From the NCBI GenBank assembly GCA_006384855.1, contig VCJN01000761.1, positions 1-64,000 on the forward strand: DNA of 64,000 nucleotides. Reading direction: 5' to 3'. The position numbers and the translations under genes are program-made. Shown piece by piece: positions 12,377 through 24,722 of the stretch. The notes under the pieces were generated by a model that was given only the letters and a program-made list of their open reading frames with translations, did no database searches and was not told the origin of the DNA. The stretch is from Tetraselmis striata. Lineage: Eukaryota > Chlorophyta > Chlorodendrophyceae > Chlorodendrales > Chlorodendraceae. Numbering within the stretch: the stretch's first letter is position 1; each line of letters starts with the position of its first letter.

Positions 12377-13589
12377 CTGTGTTTGGGTCATCATGGTTCC
12401 GGGATGGGTTTGGCCATCGGGTTGATTGGTGGGAAGTTGCCATTGGGATGGGATGTCGCGGGCGACAAGGTGTGCAACCCAATGGTGTAGTGTGTGCAAC
12501 GGTCTCGGGGGGCACGGTTTTTGGTCAGGCGGTAGAGACTAGGGAGGAAGGGGGTTGGGGTCTGTGTGGGGTGGGATGTGGGCATTGGCACACTAGGTGA
12601 GGGCATCGGTGTAGTGCCCCCCTCCCCCCCCGGCATTGATTTGCGGTAGGTGTTGACCGTGATTCTTGCATGCGCGTGCAACATGTCGCCTCTGTGAGGG
12701 TAGGTGTGGGCGAGGAGAACTGTCCATGGTTCGTCGGACGTTGCTACCATAATAATGTAGGGCTAAGGTGAAACTGGGATGATAATCGAGATTTTCATGC
12801 CAGATGTGAGGCGGGCCAGGCCTGCGCGGAACCATGTACCGTCTAGGTAGGAGAGTAGTGGGCTGGGGTGGAGAATGGGAATAGGCGGGGAGGTTGTATT
12901 GCAGTTTGTTTGTGAGTTTGTGAAGTATTCTTGGTAGGCAACGTCTGGTCCGGGAGGACGCCCGTGTCTTGGTCTGGGCATGGGAGAGTGAGGAGGGACC
13001 GGGATTGGGTAGGGATGCCGGCTAGGAGGGCCAGTTGCCAGTGTGCCTCCCATTCTCCGGGGGCTGTTTCTGTGAGCAAGGGAGGGGGGGGGGATTGTTA
13101 TAAATATAGGCCCTCAGCATGTCTCGTAATTACACTGTAATACCATGAACTCATAATGTAATCTTACCAGTAGTATGACACTCGTCTGTAGTCATTCCGT
13201 GACGCACTCGTAACAAACTGCATCAGGCGCATATCACACGTCCTCGCGACGCTGCATCCAACGCGGAGTATTTTTACATCTGCCCCTTGAAGTCCGACAA
13301 TCTCGCTACGCTCTGGCCTAATCCGCGATAGCGCGCGCGCGGCGGCGCCAGTGAGCGGGCGCGCGGCAGTGGGCGGCGAGGCGCGCGGCAGTGGGCGGGC
13401 GGAATAAATTATTTACATCCGGTTTTGACCGGGACCGCCTCGGCGGCCGGCCTGCTGCTCACGGGTGGCGGCAGCGGCTTCGGCGGCCCGGCGGCCGGCC
13501 CGCGACCCGACCGCCCGACCGCCCGCCCTGGCCCCGGCACCACCCCGGCCTTGGGCCAGCCCTCCAGCCGCCAGCTTGGCAGGCTGCTT
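12377..13589. other. Interior between the inverted-repeat arms
   Basis: About 1.2 kb without a recognisable gene. The right half becomes extremely GC-rich (13330-13560), with a short local duplication around GCGCGGCAGTGGGCGG near 13360-13400. No transposase motif was seen. Confidence 0.4.
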
Positions 13590-13916
13590 GGCCTTCCACA
13601 CCGCTTCCCGCGGTAACCCGTACCGTAGTTCGGATTCCGAATACACCACGGACAATACAAAGGCGTCAGGCACAGCCGCCGGCGGTGGTGCCATGCCATC
13701 CCTGCCACAGGGCCCACCCAAACCACGAGCCGGCCACCAGGTCGGTCGTCGGTCAGTCCAAGAGACTGGCAAGAGGCCCATGGGACGGGGAAAGGGGGGG
13801 GGGGGGGGGGGGGGGGGCACTCGTAGTTACATGGTTTGACCGCGATGGTGCTGTCTGGGGTACCGAATCGCCCGCGAACGCGGCATGAGGCAACAGCCCG
13901 CCCGCCCGTCGCCCGC
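13590..13916 (-). repeat. Right arm of a long inverted repeat
   Basis: Inverted partner of 12048-12376. Outer ends share the sequence around GCGGGCGACGGGCGGGCGG, inner ends share the dispersed motif. The poly-G:C tract lies at the same place in both arms but differs in length, as expected for an unstable homopolymer. Confidence 0.8.
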
Positions 13917-13944
13917 AAAACGCGAGTAACTAAGGCACCAACTA

Positions 13945-14990
13945 TTGTTGTCGACGGCCTCGACCCGCCAAGGCAAGGACGAGGCCTCGAACGAGGCGCG
14001 CGCTGGGCGCTTCGTCAGCACTGCGCGTGGGCCACGGCGCTACGCTGCCCGCCCGCACGCCGGGCGCGATGGCGCGGTCGCCTCGTTGGAGTCGCACCTG
14101 GCGGCCGCCCAATCAACAACACAGGAGCAATAGCTCGCACGCTGGAGCGTGGAGGAACAGCTGGCTGGGCTGCAGGCTGAGGTGATGTAGCTCTGTGAGG
14201 GCGAGGCCGTGCAGCGCGCCGAGCAGCCCGCCCGGGCGGTAAAAAGGACAAGGAGCTAGCCGGCATGCGCGTCTCACAATTTTGTAAAGGGCATCGTGGA
14301 CAAGGCATACACGTGCGAGTGCTGCAAGAAGATGATCCGCGATGCCCCCCCAAAGAAGATCAAGAACGAACTGCGTGAATTTGCAAGGCTGCATGCTGCG
14401 GAGAGGTACGTTATCTTGAATGGTTTTGCAGCGTTTGCATGTGTACTAATATGTTTCATGCTGATTCGTAATACTATGTTGTTGCTGATTTTTTATAACT
14501 ACATGCACATTGCACGTACCTCAAACCCCCACTGCTACACATCTAAGCCAAGCATAAGGTACATTATCTCCTGCACACCAACCCCCGCATCACGGCGGGC
14601 ATGCCTTATCCAACGGTAAGCGCCTCCGATGATGTGAAGGTCCAGCCCGCCTTGGAAATTTGCAAGCAGCTGTGGGAGCTGCTGCTGGAGCCCGTGGACC
14701 CAACTCGCGCACCTGGCACCGCCCAGCTGCCACCTCTGCACTTGCAGAAGGCTCGCGCACAACATGTCAAGCAGGTGGCAGAGAAATTCGTGCATGCATT
14801 TGTCAATGATGCAGGTGAGAATGATGCTGCCACCGTGTACTGCCACATTCTGCAATGCCATATCCCTGATTACATAAGCTAGTATGGCGACCTGCTGAAA
14901 TGTGATTGTCACGGGTATGAGCACGCTCACTTGGTCACAAAGACTGCCTACCGGAGGGGCGCTGCTGGGCACCCGGAGTTCAGGGTGGGG
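13945..14990 (+). pseudogene. Decayed gene with a CxxC motif and transposase-like C-terminus
   Basis: Plus-strand frames with internal stops read as a helical, Glu-rich segment (about 14140-14270), a putative zinc-binding segment (14296-14405; YTCECCKKMIRDAP), an AT-rich intron-like stretch, and a second coding block 14601-14880 that continues past a stop as YGDLLKCDCHGYEHAHLVTK. That block resembles C-terminal segments of several algal DNA-transposon proteins, but I cannot assign a family. In-frame stops near 14130, 14880 and 15020 argue for decay. Confidence 0.4.
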
Positions 14991-15659
14991 GGAGGTCCTT
15001 GGCCACATGAAAATGCATGAAAGCCACCAACATGCGCTGCCCACACAAGAGCGACCGAAGCGTGGCCCACAGGGCAAGAAGCGCGCTACGCCCAGTAGAG
15101 CGCCCCCCCCCCCCCCCCCCCCCGGGCACCAAGCGGGCAAAGCCCACGGGAGCCGCAGCACCGCAGCCCTTTCCCCCCATAGAAACATTGTAACAGCTTT
15201 TTCATGACAATTGCGATGCAAAGTTTGAGATATGTTGTGAAAAGATTACAGCGCGCGGCTAGCGCCTGGCTGCCGCCTTCTTGTCAGCGAGCATCTTCTT
15301 TCCCTACCGCATTCTCTTGCCCTGCTCTCTCTCAAGGCGGGTCTGGGCATCTTTAAGCATGCCGGCATGCAGCAGCTCTAAGGATGCTGGGGGACTCCGT
15401 GTTCCTAATACCGCCTTACTTGCCTACCGGCCTATCGGCGCGCCGGGCCTTCCGACCGTCTGGCTGCCTTGGGGTGGGAGAGCGCGGGTGGCTGCCGGCG
15501 TCCTGCTTGCACGGCCGGCAGAGCGTGCCGGCCGGTATCCTGAAGGGCGGGCCGGGGGAGGCAACAGAAAAGTTAGAAAAGCATGTAGCGAGTACGACTG
15601 GCATTTACAGTTAATTGTAATTATCAACCACCCAACCCCACCGCCATCGCACAGGCACG

Positions 15660-18058
15660 TTGCGGCGCTCACTTGTAGAGCATGCCGGTGGGCTGCCCGC
15701 CATCGACGTCCGTGATGTTGAAGACCTCCGCCTCGGCGAGGCACGGCAAACAATAAGCGGCACCGCGCTCGACAGTGCCGTGCTTGATGAGACGCTCCGG
15801 GGGCGTCAGGACGCGCCCGGTAGTCGGGGACAGCTCCAAATCGTCGTCCTCGTCGCTCCCCTCGTACTCCCACTCCGACCCACTACCCCCCACGTCCTAG
15901 TCCTCATCCGAGGAAAGGTCCAGGAACATGGTGCCGTCGTGGTTCGGGTAGCGGGGGTTGGTCCGGGCTGCGCGGCCAGGTTGGCTGCGGGTGGGTGCCG
16001 CGCCCCCGCCGGTGCCATCCTCCCACTCGCGCTCTGCCACAGAAATACCCATCCAGGGAAACGCGACTGAGGGACTGTAAAACACACGAGGAGAGAATCC
16101 ACGAGGTAGAAAGTTTCCTAATACACATGGCTAGGTCTCCTAACCGTGAAATGCACTTTTCCTAGGCCGAGCAAAGCAGCTGCATTGGTGCGAAGTTGAG
16201 GGATGAGGGTGGGTTGGCGTGCGCGTACTGCACAAGGTCTTGAGGGTGGCCACGGAGATGCCAAACTGCTTGGCCTCTGAGGCCAGAGCAGCCGCGCCAG
16301 GCAGCTGAAAGTCCCGTTTTGGGTCCATTGGGCCCCCGCGGGGGCCGGTGCTTCGGTTGGTTGCGCGGGGGGGGGGGGGGGGGGGGGCTGTGCCTCAGAA
16401 TGTGGCAGGGTGACGAGTGGGTTGGCGTGTACATGGCGCTGTGCCGCACCCGCACGCGTGCAGCTGAGTGGGCGGAAAACGGTATTTTGGATATAACATC
16501 TTCGGGCAGGTTTCGCACTACGGTACGGGTTACCGCGGGAAGCGATGTGTCTTGGCCGGGGGCTCCGGGCTACTGCCCTCGTCGACGTTGTCGCCGTGGA
16601 CGGCTTGCGTGGCGGCCATGTTCTTGACCGCGTTGGTGTTGTGCTTGATGATGCCGCCCGCCCGCTTCTGCTGCTGCGGCTGCACGCCCACCAAGCCGTG
16701 GAGCTTTGGCGACGCAGCGGTGCCCGCCAGCGGCAGCGACACGAGCTTACTTGTTGCGCTGAACAGTCGATACGATCGGCTTACCGCCGAACGTAGGGAT
16801 TGGGCGAAGGTCTGACACAACAATTGCGAAAGTCAGTATGCGTGTTGATTGCTTGTCGAGTCGGCGGTGGCTGTGTAATCGAACAAGTGCGGGAACAAAC
16901 GCGACTCACCAGCGGCTTCCCAGTGCGGGGTCACCTCGCAGACCTCCTCCTCTCTCTTGAACATCACGTCACGAGGAGGGCACTTGCCGGCTTGGTAGTA
17001 CCTCCCCAGCTCGCTCTGGTGCCATGCCTCTGCAAGGTCGATGGCCTTTGCGAGTCCGTCCGCGCTCGGCAATGGTCCCTTCTTCCTACCTCCTTGGCCG
17101 TCCTTGCCCTCATCCTAGAAGTAGTGCCGAGGTAGTTCCTCACGTTCCCCTGCTTCATGTACATCACGAGGTGCACCGTCAGCACAACCCACAAGGATGG
17201 TCGCAGTGGGGCTGGGAGGAAGGGGGAGGGGGTGTACTCTTGGAACGCGGCAATGACGGTCCCCTTGGCGTAGACGTTGTTGTCGGCTGTGTAGCCAGCA
17301 CGGAAGTTGAAGGTAGCGTAGCAGATCCGCTCGATGTACGGGGGCGCGGCGACGGGAAACCTCAGAGTCTTCTTCAGAGGGTAAGGGATCCCCATTTGAG
17401 TGTCGCGCGGCCATCATTCGTCAAAGAGATTCGACAGCACCGCCTTGTCCTTGGCTGCAGGAGCAAACAACAAAACGCGACACGGGGCGGTCAACGCCTG
17501 TGAAATTCAAATCCACCACGCAGTCATGTCAGCCACTCGCCGACTCAGTGTACCTTTCAGGGTGGACTGCAGCCCCCGGCTCGTAGTGAGAGTATGGGAT
17601 GGACCGTCGGCGGAGGCGTTCTTAACGCCAGTGCCCATGTTAGATCATGCGGCGGGGGGGGGGGGGGGGGGGGGCGCCGCCTCGGGGGCTGGGTTCAAGA
17701 TCAGGGCACGCGTCGCGTCGGGTACGCACGAGGCAAAAATACAACGTGACGACACCCGAATCGGACACTTGAAAACCTGCCTCAAGCATGTGCTTCTTGC
17801 CGGCTACGTCGTACTGCTTTGGCTCGGCGCAGTTGTTCAGTATGTCTGCGAAAGCATAGCCGAACGCGTCCTCGCCCTAGGGTTGCTATGGGTGAACGCG
17901 GATATGGTTGTTGGTCGCCTGGCCGCGGAACAGTGCCTGCCGCACGTCCTCAACGATGCAGCCCGTGCTGCACAGAGCACCGAGTGGTATGGTCATGCGC
18001 TCAGGCCTCACAGCTCTGCCGTAGGGGGTGCATGGGATTAGCTTGTCGTGGGTGACCA
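15660..18058 (-). pseudogene. Decayed multi-exon gene of unknown function
   Basis: Minus-strand coding blocks: 18058 to about 17700 (starts MVTHDKLIPCTPYGR, two stops inside), 17460-17240 (after a good CAG acceptor, one TGA, then GIPYPLKKTLRF...), 17075-16915, 16815-16545, 16330-16230 and about 16045-15671, ending in an acidic stretch (EYEGSDEDDDLELS) and a TAA-type stop region. The blocks have plausible splice borders and uniform composition, so they probably come from one gene, but the stops show it is broken. I do not recognise the protein; an accessory protein of a mobile element is possible. Confidence 0.45.
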
Positions 18059-18426
18059 TGATGGAGGGTGCGTGCTGGGGGATGAGCAGCTACGGTACTG
18101 TCTAGCGGGTGCGAGTGTGCGTTTGGCGGGCGCAGCTGCTGCTTTATTAAAGAAACACCAAGTCCGGCGCCGCGCGCCCAGACGACTTCTCATCGCGCTC
18201 CACTGTTAGCGCACTCCGGCTTGCTGTGTAACCATCGCGTAATGTCCCATATATATCCCGTATTTAGTGTTTGCATGAGGACACATTTGACACACACTTG
18301 CGACATAACCGGAATTCGGCCGTAGCTAACCTTTAACGGAGAATGGTTGCGTACTCCGCTTTTAAATCGACTGCACTTGTCTACTGCACAAGCCCAAACA
18401 GTCAGACAAGCGGCTGATTATACGTC

Positions 18427-18939
18427 ATGGCTGCCGACGGTGGGGTAGGTCATAACAACACGTGTCGTACCGCCCAGCTGCGCGCGATGGATGCAGCCCC
18501 GGAAGTGAAGCCACAGCCCGTGGCGAAACGGGCAGCCCCCGGACCCGAACCCGACGAGTCGGTGGAGGAAACGTCAGCCCCCGCGCCCGTACCCGGTGAG
18601 GTGCTGCACTGCCCGTGGGACGATCTACCTGAGGACGTGTGGGCGAACAATCGGGAAAGGGCCGCTAATAGCTGCCCCGTAGTGTTTGGCGCCCTAAAGG
18701 AATGGCTCCCTCGAAGGACTGTGAGCCGCGCGTGGTCCCAGGCTTGGCTGCCCCTCCAAGAGCACACAAGCTTCAAAACTATTTGGCGGGTTCGAGAGGA
18801 CATATGGAGTAGGCGACCATACGTGCCTAAGTTCAAACGAGGCGATCTTGTGACGCCTCCTGCTGCCTTGCCCGACCCCCCCCCCCCTTTGCCAAGGTGG
18901 GAGATACTAGTTATCCATAGCGGGGGAAGTACAAAGTAA
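18427..18939 (+). CDS. Hypothetical protein, 170 residues, possibly an exon
   Basis: Clean frame from an ATG in good context (GTCATGGCT). The N-terminal 50 residues are Pro/Glu/Ala-rich; the middle (about 58-140) is Trp-rich with DLPEDVW and two further aromatic clusters; the end runs into a C13 tract (about 18876-18888) and may be an intron rather than the true C-terminus. It points towards the 3' end of the element-A transposase, the same convergent position that the accessory gene has in element B, so it may belong to element A. No family recognised. Confidence 0.45.
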   Translation: MAADGGVGHNNTCRTAQLRAMDAAPEVKPQPVAKRAAPGPEPDESVEETSAPAPVPGEVLHCPWDDLPEDVWANNRERAANSCPVVFGALKEWLPRRTVSRAWSQAWLPLQEHTSFKTIWRVREDIWSRRPYVPKFKRGDLVTPPAALPDPPPPLPRWEILVIHSGGSTK

Positions 18940-19228
18940 GTAGCGAGTAGCAGCACGCAGAAGTGCTGTAATTTTAGGATTGTGTAACAGTCTGGCAAGC
19001 CTTACCCCTGTGACTGTTCCAACTGTGTCACCTCTCTTTGCAATCCCTCGTACCCGGCAGACTGCTAGCAGGGGCTGTTTAAAAACCGCCGTGGATTCAG
19101 ATTGCAAAGGGGGCTAGGTTTATTTGGGCGATGGGTGCGCAGGGCATCAGCGGCGCCGGGGCGCTGCGCGGAATTGCTAGGCAGCATAAGTTTAAGCGAT
19201 TTCATTTACGAGCTAGACGGTAATTCAG

Positions 19229-22200
19229 CTAGTAGTGCAAGGTCATTGTGTTATATGTGCACCACACATACAGCCCCACATCATGTGAGAACATGCCAAA
19301 CTTGGATAAGTGCTGGTCTGTCACTATGTCCGCCGGATCAGCATAGAAGCAGCACAGTTTCTCCTCGATGTGCTTCAACGCGACAGGGAAGGCGTCATGC
19401 CCCTTGCGAAGGTTTGGCCGAAGGAGCGCCTTGCTCTGCCACACACCAGTGCCAAGGGGGGACCCTATCACCACGCGCTCAGCTACGTGCAGACGGCACA
19501 CGGCGAGGGTGAGTTCCGGCACCGAAGGGCTGGTGTGGGTCACCTCCAGGGAAGTACAGTATTTCCCCAACATACACGTCGTTGTCATGGTGCTCCACCT
19601 CGGCACGCCTGTCTCGTAGTATGGCTTGCTTGCCGTACTCATCAGTGGGCACCCACTGCTCGTCCCATGTCTTGTGCTTTAACACCACAGGCCTGCGTGT
19701 CTCGGGCTTCTCATGCACGACATGCATGTGTGTGTCTATACCAAAACTCAGCAGGGCAACACTATGTAGGCAGTTTGGAGCCAGGCGTGGGGGGAAGGGG
19801 TGGGGGGGGAGAGGGTTGCCTTTATCCAGTAGTTGCGCTTCCGTCCTTGTGTCCTGGTGTACGATACAACGGTAGCCAGGAATGATGTCCCCTCCCCTAT
19901 CTTGCACTGGTGATACAGGTTGTACCTGCGGGGTGGTGGCAACAACCTCATAAATCAGAATCAACAATCAGAGAAAATCAGTCTTGACCGCAGATAAGAG
20001 TGAAATCGACTCATGTCCGTCGATTTCACAAACCGCATTTCCTTTGCTAACGCGGCCGGGGCGGCGGGGCGCCAGCGCGCCGCGGCCGGGGCGGCGGGGC
20101 GCCAGCGCGCAACGGCCGGGGCGGCGGGGCGCCAGCGCGCAGCAGGGTATGTGCTAAGTAGGCAGATCACATGGTGGTAGGAAGCTGAGTATATACCCGG
20201 AACATGCTGCGTTTAGATTATGACCTGTGACCTGCGTTACGATTCCAACAATATTGGAAGGTGTATAGAGGGCGGCATGGGGCCGGGAGGGGAGGGGGGG
20301 GGGGGGGGGGTTCACTTGATTTCATGGGGGTCGAGCCCCCTTGCATCATATTCCTCCTTCCAGGCCGGCTCAGGCTCCAGTGTGCCAGTTCCTTCACAGT
20401 ATTTAGCCGGCGCCACCTCGCAGTCCGTCCAGGTGGCGGGGGCGCCTGAGGTGCCTGTCTGCACGGCGGCGCCCCAGCAGCCCGGTCCCGTGCCCTCAAA
20501 CTTATCCACCGCATCGTCCGCACCAGCGGCCTCCCACTGTCCCACAAAGCGTGGGCGCCACAGAGGCATGCTAGGAAGTCTGGGTCCAATTCTGCACGCA
20601 GGAACTTGATGCGTGTCTCCAGTATGAACTGCCGCCCGTAGGCCCACTCCGTGTCAGTGGTGCCACCGCCTCTGGCCACGCATTTCACGTCCCGCATCTG
20701 CATATGACATAGGGCATGTATTCGTATGAAAGCACCCTAGACACATTGCGTATGAGGGAAAGGGGGGTGGGGGCGCACGGTACGCTCCATCCAGAGCTCT
20801 CAGTCGCGGGCAGTGCTGCCCCTGGCCGCCTCCTGGGCTCTGACTCGGCAGACCAAGTTGTGCAGGTTCAGTTTCATCATGTCATCATGCAAATGCATGC
20901 TGCACATCTGCGCATATATAGGTAAGCAAGCAGTTGAAGCCCTCGTCCCGCTGCTTCTTGATGTACTCGTTGACACGCCGGCACTTCTCACTGTCATCAG
21001 GAGCATCACACTCCTCGCAGTCCCTCAGGTAGTGGATGACCGCTCCTTGCAGCATATGCCACATGACTGCCAGGTGTTGATGCTCTGCGCTGTCAAACAT
21101 AATCCCTGCAGCAATTGCCGCGCAGGTCACGTACTCAGCTCACAGCACCCCACTATAGCGGAGCTGGGCTGTGTTACTCCTAGCAATAGCAGCGAGGGGC
21201 CCTCACCCAAGGACCAGCACTGCCACAGTCTCCGCGAAGTGCAGGAAGTCCTCGCATGTCCAGTTGGCACACACCACACCGCTTGTGCCGGCTGACGGCA
21301 GCATCGGCCGGACTGGCCTGCCAAAGTCACTGGTCCGCGTGACCAGCGCCATCCGCCTGTCCATCTTCTTCATCTTGGGCCGCATATCCTGTGAGGGCAC
21401 ACACATATCGTCAACGCCCCTTGCGGCAGGAACCACGGGCGGGCAGCAACAGCGATGTGAAAGCTCACTAACCTTCAGGGTGCCGACATACTCCCAAAAG
21501 TCCTTGACTACCCCCAGCAGTAGTGCATGTGCTATCGGCAGGGGCCAGAAGTCAACATAGCTTATATACAGCAGCCAGCGCACAAATGGGGACAGGCCCG
21601 AAGTGCCGGCTATCGTGGGTACGATGCGCCCTGCGCCGGCCTCCTTTGCCAGATACCGCATATCTGCGCTGGACAGCTGCAGGTGGGCATCCCCGCAGTA
21701 GGCAATGCTGGGTTCGTAGTCATCGTCGGCAGTCTTTCCCTGCGCTGCATCCATCACCACCATGTGCATGCCGTCTGTAAAGCCATTGAAGTAAGGGGCG
21801 TCTGGACGGCAGACTCCAAAGTAGTACTTGCCTGCACCCGAAGCCGCCCCCGCCCATGCATGATCAGCATCATCCATAGCAGTAACACGATATCTGCATG
21901 TAGACACTTAAGACATGCACGGTCACACCTTTTTTCTTGTCCCTGCCCTCTGTACTCTATAGCAGACAGTAGGAGCAGCCGTGCCACGATGTAACTCCAC
22001 CACGCTTCATAGCCTTGAAGCGTCCATGCATGTCAGCAAAGAAGGCGCCTATATATATCGGTGGTCCATTATCCCACATTGTGCAGGTCAGTGTTACATG
22101 CCGGCAGCAGCCAGCCGCAGGCCGGTATACCCACTTCGGGTTGACAGTGGGTGCACACTTGATGCTGCAAGTCACGGCGCACTCTGGACTTGTTGCCATC

Positions 22201-24508
22201 GCTGTCAGTCACCTCATACACATCCTGAACTGTCAATGCGCCCTCCGCGCTCTGCGTCCTGGCAACTGCCTTGAGTGTCTCCTCCACATATATGTCAATG
22301 TGCTTTGGTGCAAAGGGATGATGATCAACACCTTCATGTTGCGCTTCTCCCCCAGATTTGATGACGGCATATCTTGACACCTGCAGTAACATGCCACATT
22401 GCACTACAGGAGGTCAAGACCACCAACTAGAATTATACTCATATATCTCGCAGCATGCAAAAGCACGGGGGTACGAACCTAATGCCATATATCCAGCAAG
22501 AATATGCTTTGCTGAAGTGCGGCTCCACCCCATCTCCACATAAATCATACACCCCGTTGTCTTTGTGAGAAAACTGCCGTTGGTGGCAGCATTCATGGCC
22601 TTGCACGCTTCAGAGTTCCAAAACCCATTGATAGATTGGTCTCTGCATGTGCCTCGGCGCATAGCCCATTCCTCATCCCAAAAGAATTGCTCCACCACCT
22701 GCATCATCGTGTTTCGTGCAACAGCAACAATAACTCAATAAAGCTTTGCGCTGAGAATGCTGCCAATGAGTGGGGGCAAACGGAAGGGGGCGGGGGCGCA
22801 CCACCTCACAGACGTTGTAGTCGTAGTAAAACTTGCGCGGTTGAGGCGTGGCGGGGCGGGGGTGGCGCAGTGACGCGGGTGTCCAGCGCGTCAGATTGCA
22901 TCGAGGGCAGCGGTCGTCGTAGCTCCGGTCACCATCCAGAGAGTGGCCGTACCGATGCTCGTCGCACGGGCAGCAGTGAACGATATACTTCTTTATGTCA
23001 GGGACGTCTAGGCACTGCTCCATTTGGTACCATGTCTCGGTATGCTCTGACCCGTCCTTCGGTAGCACGTGCTTCTCCAGCAGCTTCGACAGCCTCTCGA
23101 ACGCCGCCATCTTTATGTTGCGCTTGAGCTTCCACTCGCAGATATTGAGCGCAGCCTCCATCAGGGTGGCGTCGGCACTGGTGTACAACTGACGGCGTCT
23201 GTTGCGAAGCGGGGTGGAGGAACTGATGTTAGCAACGGACTAGTAGGCGCCACACAGGGGGCGGGGGGGGGGGGGGGGGGTCCGACACGACACATGATCA
23301 CCTCTTCTCGTCGTCGTATTTCCCTCGAGCGATGTTGGTCCCGGTAACGAAGTCATACCTCGCGCCAGCGTCTCCTTCACCGTCGCTGTCGCCACGGCTG
23401 TCGTCGGATGGGTTGTCATCCACCACCCCCGCGACAATGCCTTCGGCGTCGCTATCGGCGTTGCTGTCGGCGTCCATAAGTTCGCGCAGCTCCTGTCAGG
23501 TGCACATGCGCGCAAGCATGTAAACCAACGCGCGGGTAACCGTTATCATCAGCAAATCATCATTTGCACCTTGCCAGTGCGATATTCTTTCCAATACAAA
23601 AACTATGGGGCAACAACGCGGGCAAGCACCCCCCGAAGGCACCGTCGGTGGGTGCGCAAGGGGGCGCACCGCCAGTAGGTCGTCAATGGAGCCTTGAGGC
23701 AACCTGCGAGTGAAATCGCTCAGTTGCTCTATCGTCAGGTATAGCGGTTGTATCTCCGACTCGGTTACCTCTTCCTCATCGCCGTCGGTGTAAATCACCT
23801 TCATCAATAGCTCCCGATCCGCCGGGTCTGCGTCCTCGTTACCCCATCTCCAGCTGACGACTTGTACGTTGGGTGATACACACGGGTGGCTGTCACCTGG
23901 CGGCGGTGGGCCTATGGCAGGTGCAGTAACGGGACGTCAGGGAGGGCAACATGGGGGGGGTGGGGGGGGGGGGGGGGGGGGGCTACCTGGCCGAGAAAGC
24001 TCCCCCGGGTCCCGAACGTCTTGGTTATGACCGTGCCCACGTGAAGCTCGGCATTCGTCTCTTGCGCTGCCATGCTTGCTGCCAGGCCACCATCACACGA
24101 CACCGAACGCCCCTCCCCACGGCTGGGTAGTGCGGGGCTCGCTGATTCGTTTCGGGGAGACGGGAGCGGCGGAGAGAGAGGCCGGGGGGATGGCGGCGGC
24201 GACAGCATCGACGCATCACCCAGCTCGCCCCGCGTTTCGGTCTGACCGGGTCCGGACGGAGCAGAGGCGTGACGGACGTACGGTGCAGCAGGGGCGCCAT
24301 CACCACCGGCTGCGACAGGCGTGGCGGTGTCCGGAGGCTCGGCGCACGCCTCCGTCCACCTGTGAGTGTCGTAGAAGCGAGTCCTCGAGACTAGAGCGCC
24401 ACACGCGCCGCAGCGCACTCTCTTTATCGCCGCTTCCCAAGTCCCCGTGGCAGGCGTCCAGCCCTCCTTGCCCTCAGGCATACGGCGCTTGGAGTTGTGA
24501 CGCCCCAT
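19229..24508 (-). mobile_element. CACTA-like DNA transposon A, transposase gene
   Basis: Minus-strand multi-exon gene. In order: zinc-finger-like N-terminus (24508-24400; CGACGALV then H and C ligands), a Tudor/chromo-like segment split by an intron (VGTVITKTFG ... KVIYTDGDEEEVTESE, about 24050 and 23770), an acidic linker (23505-23290), a cysteine module typical of the region before tnp2 (23030-22900; CPCDEHRYG ... CPRC), the core with WDNGPP and a G-T-S-G-L-S segment followed by a Asp/His-rich stretch (21860-21480), the NLHNLV motif near 20870, and a C-terminal domain (about 19950-19300; HQCKIGEGTSF). This order matches CACTA (En/Spm) tnp2-type proteins. Frames change near 20610, so at least part is damaged or spliced in a way I could not resolve. 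No TIR was found. Confidence 0.6.
20051..20140. repeat. 30-bp GC minisatellite, three copies
   Basis: Three contiguous 30-base units (20051-20080, 20081-20110, 20111-20140) that differ only in the first bases of the third. They lie near the 3' part of the element-A transposase gene. About 25 of 30 positions match the unit at 31871-32034 after rotation and reverse complement. Confidence 0.9.
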
Positions 24509-24694
24509 GGCACACCACTACTCGGCGCCGGCGGCTCGCAGTGGCGGGTTTGTGGGTAGGAGATAGTCACTGGCGCTCCGGTTGCTCCGATGCATGGTAA
24601 AGTCCCGGGACTTGCATCAATATTCAGCCGGCGGTTTGAGGTTGTTGGCCGTTGAAGTGTCGTCACGGAGCGTCTGACACAGCGTTTAAGTACA

Positions 24695-24714
24695 GTGTGG
24701 CGAAAGTGCCACAC
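24695..24714. other. Perfect 7-bp-stem hairpin upstream of transposase A
   Basis: GTGTGGC, a six-base loop, then GCCACAC. It sits between the transposase start (24508) and a divergent plus-strand ORF starting at 24723. It could be a protein-binding site or part of a worn element terminus; this is only a position-based guess. Confidence 0.4.
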
Positions 24715-24722
24715 GTTACGGG

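Noticed and set aside
17400..18041. 213-residue plus-strand ORF
   Set aside because: The minus strand gives more protein-like blocks with splice borders here; the plus frame crosses a poly-G run and its segment after the run is the antisense of those blocks.
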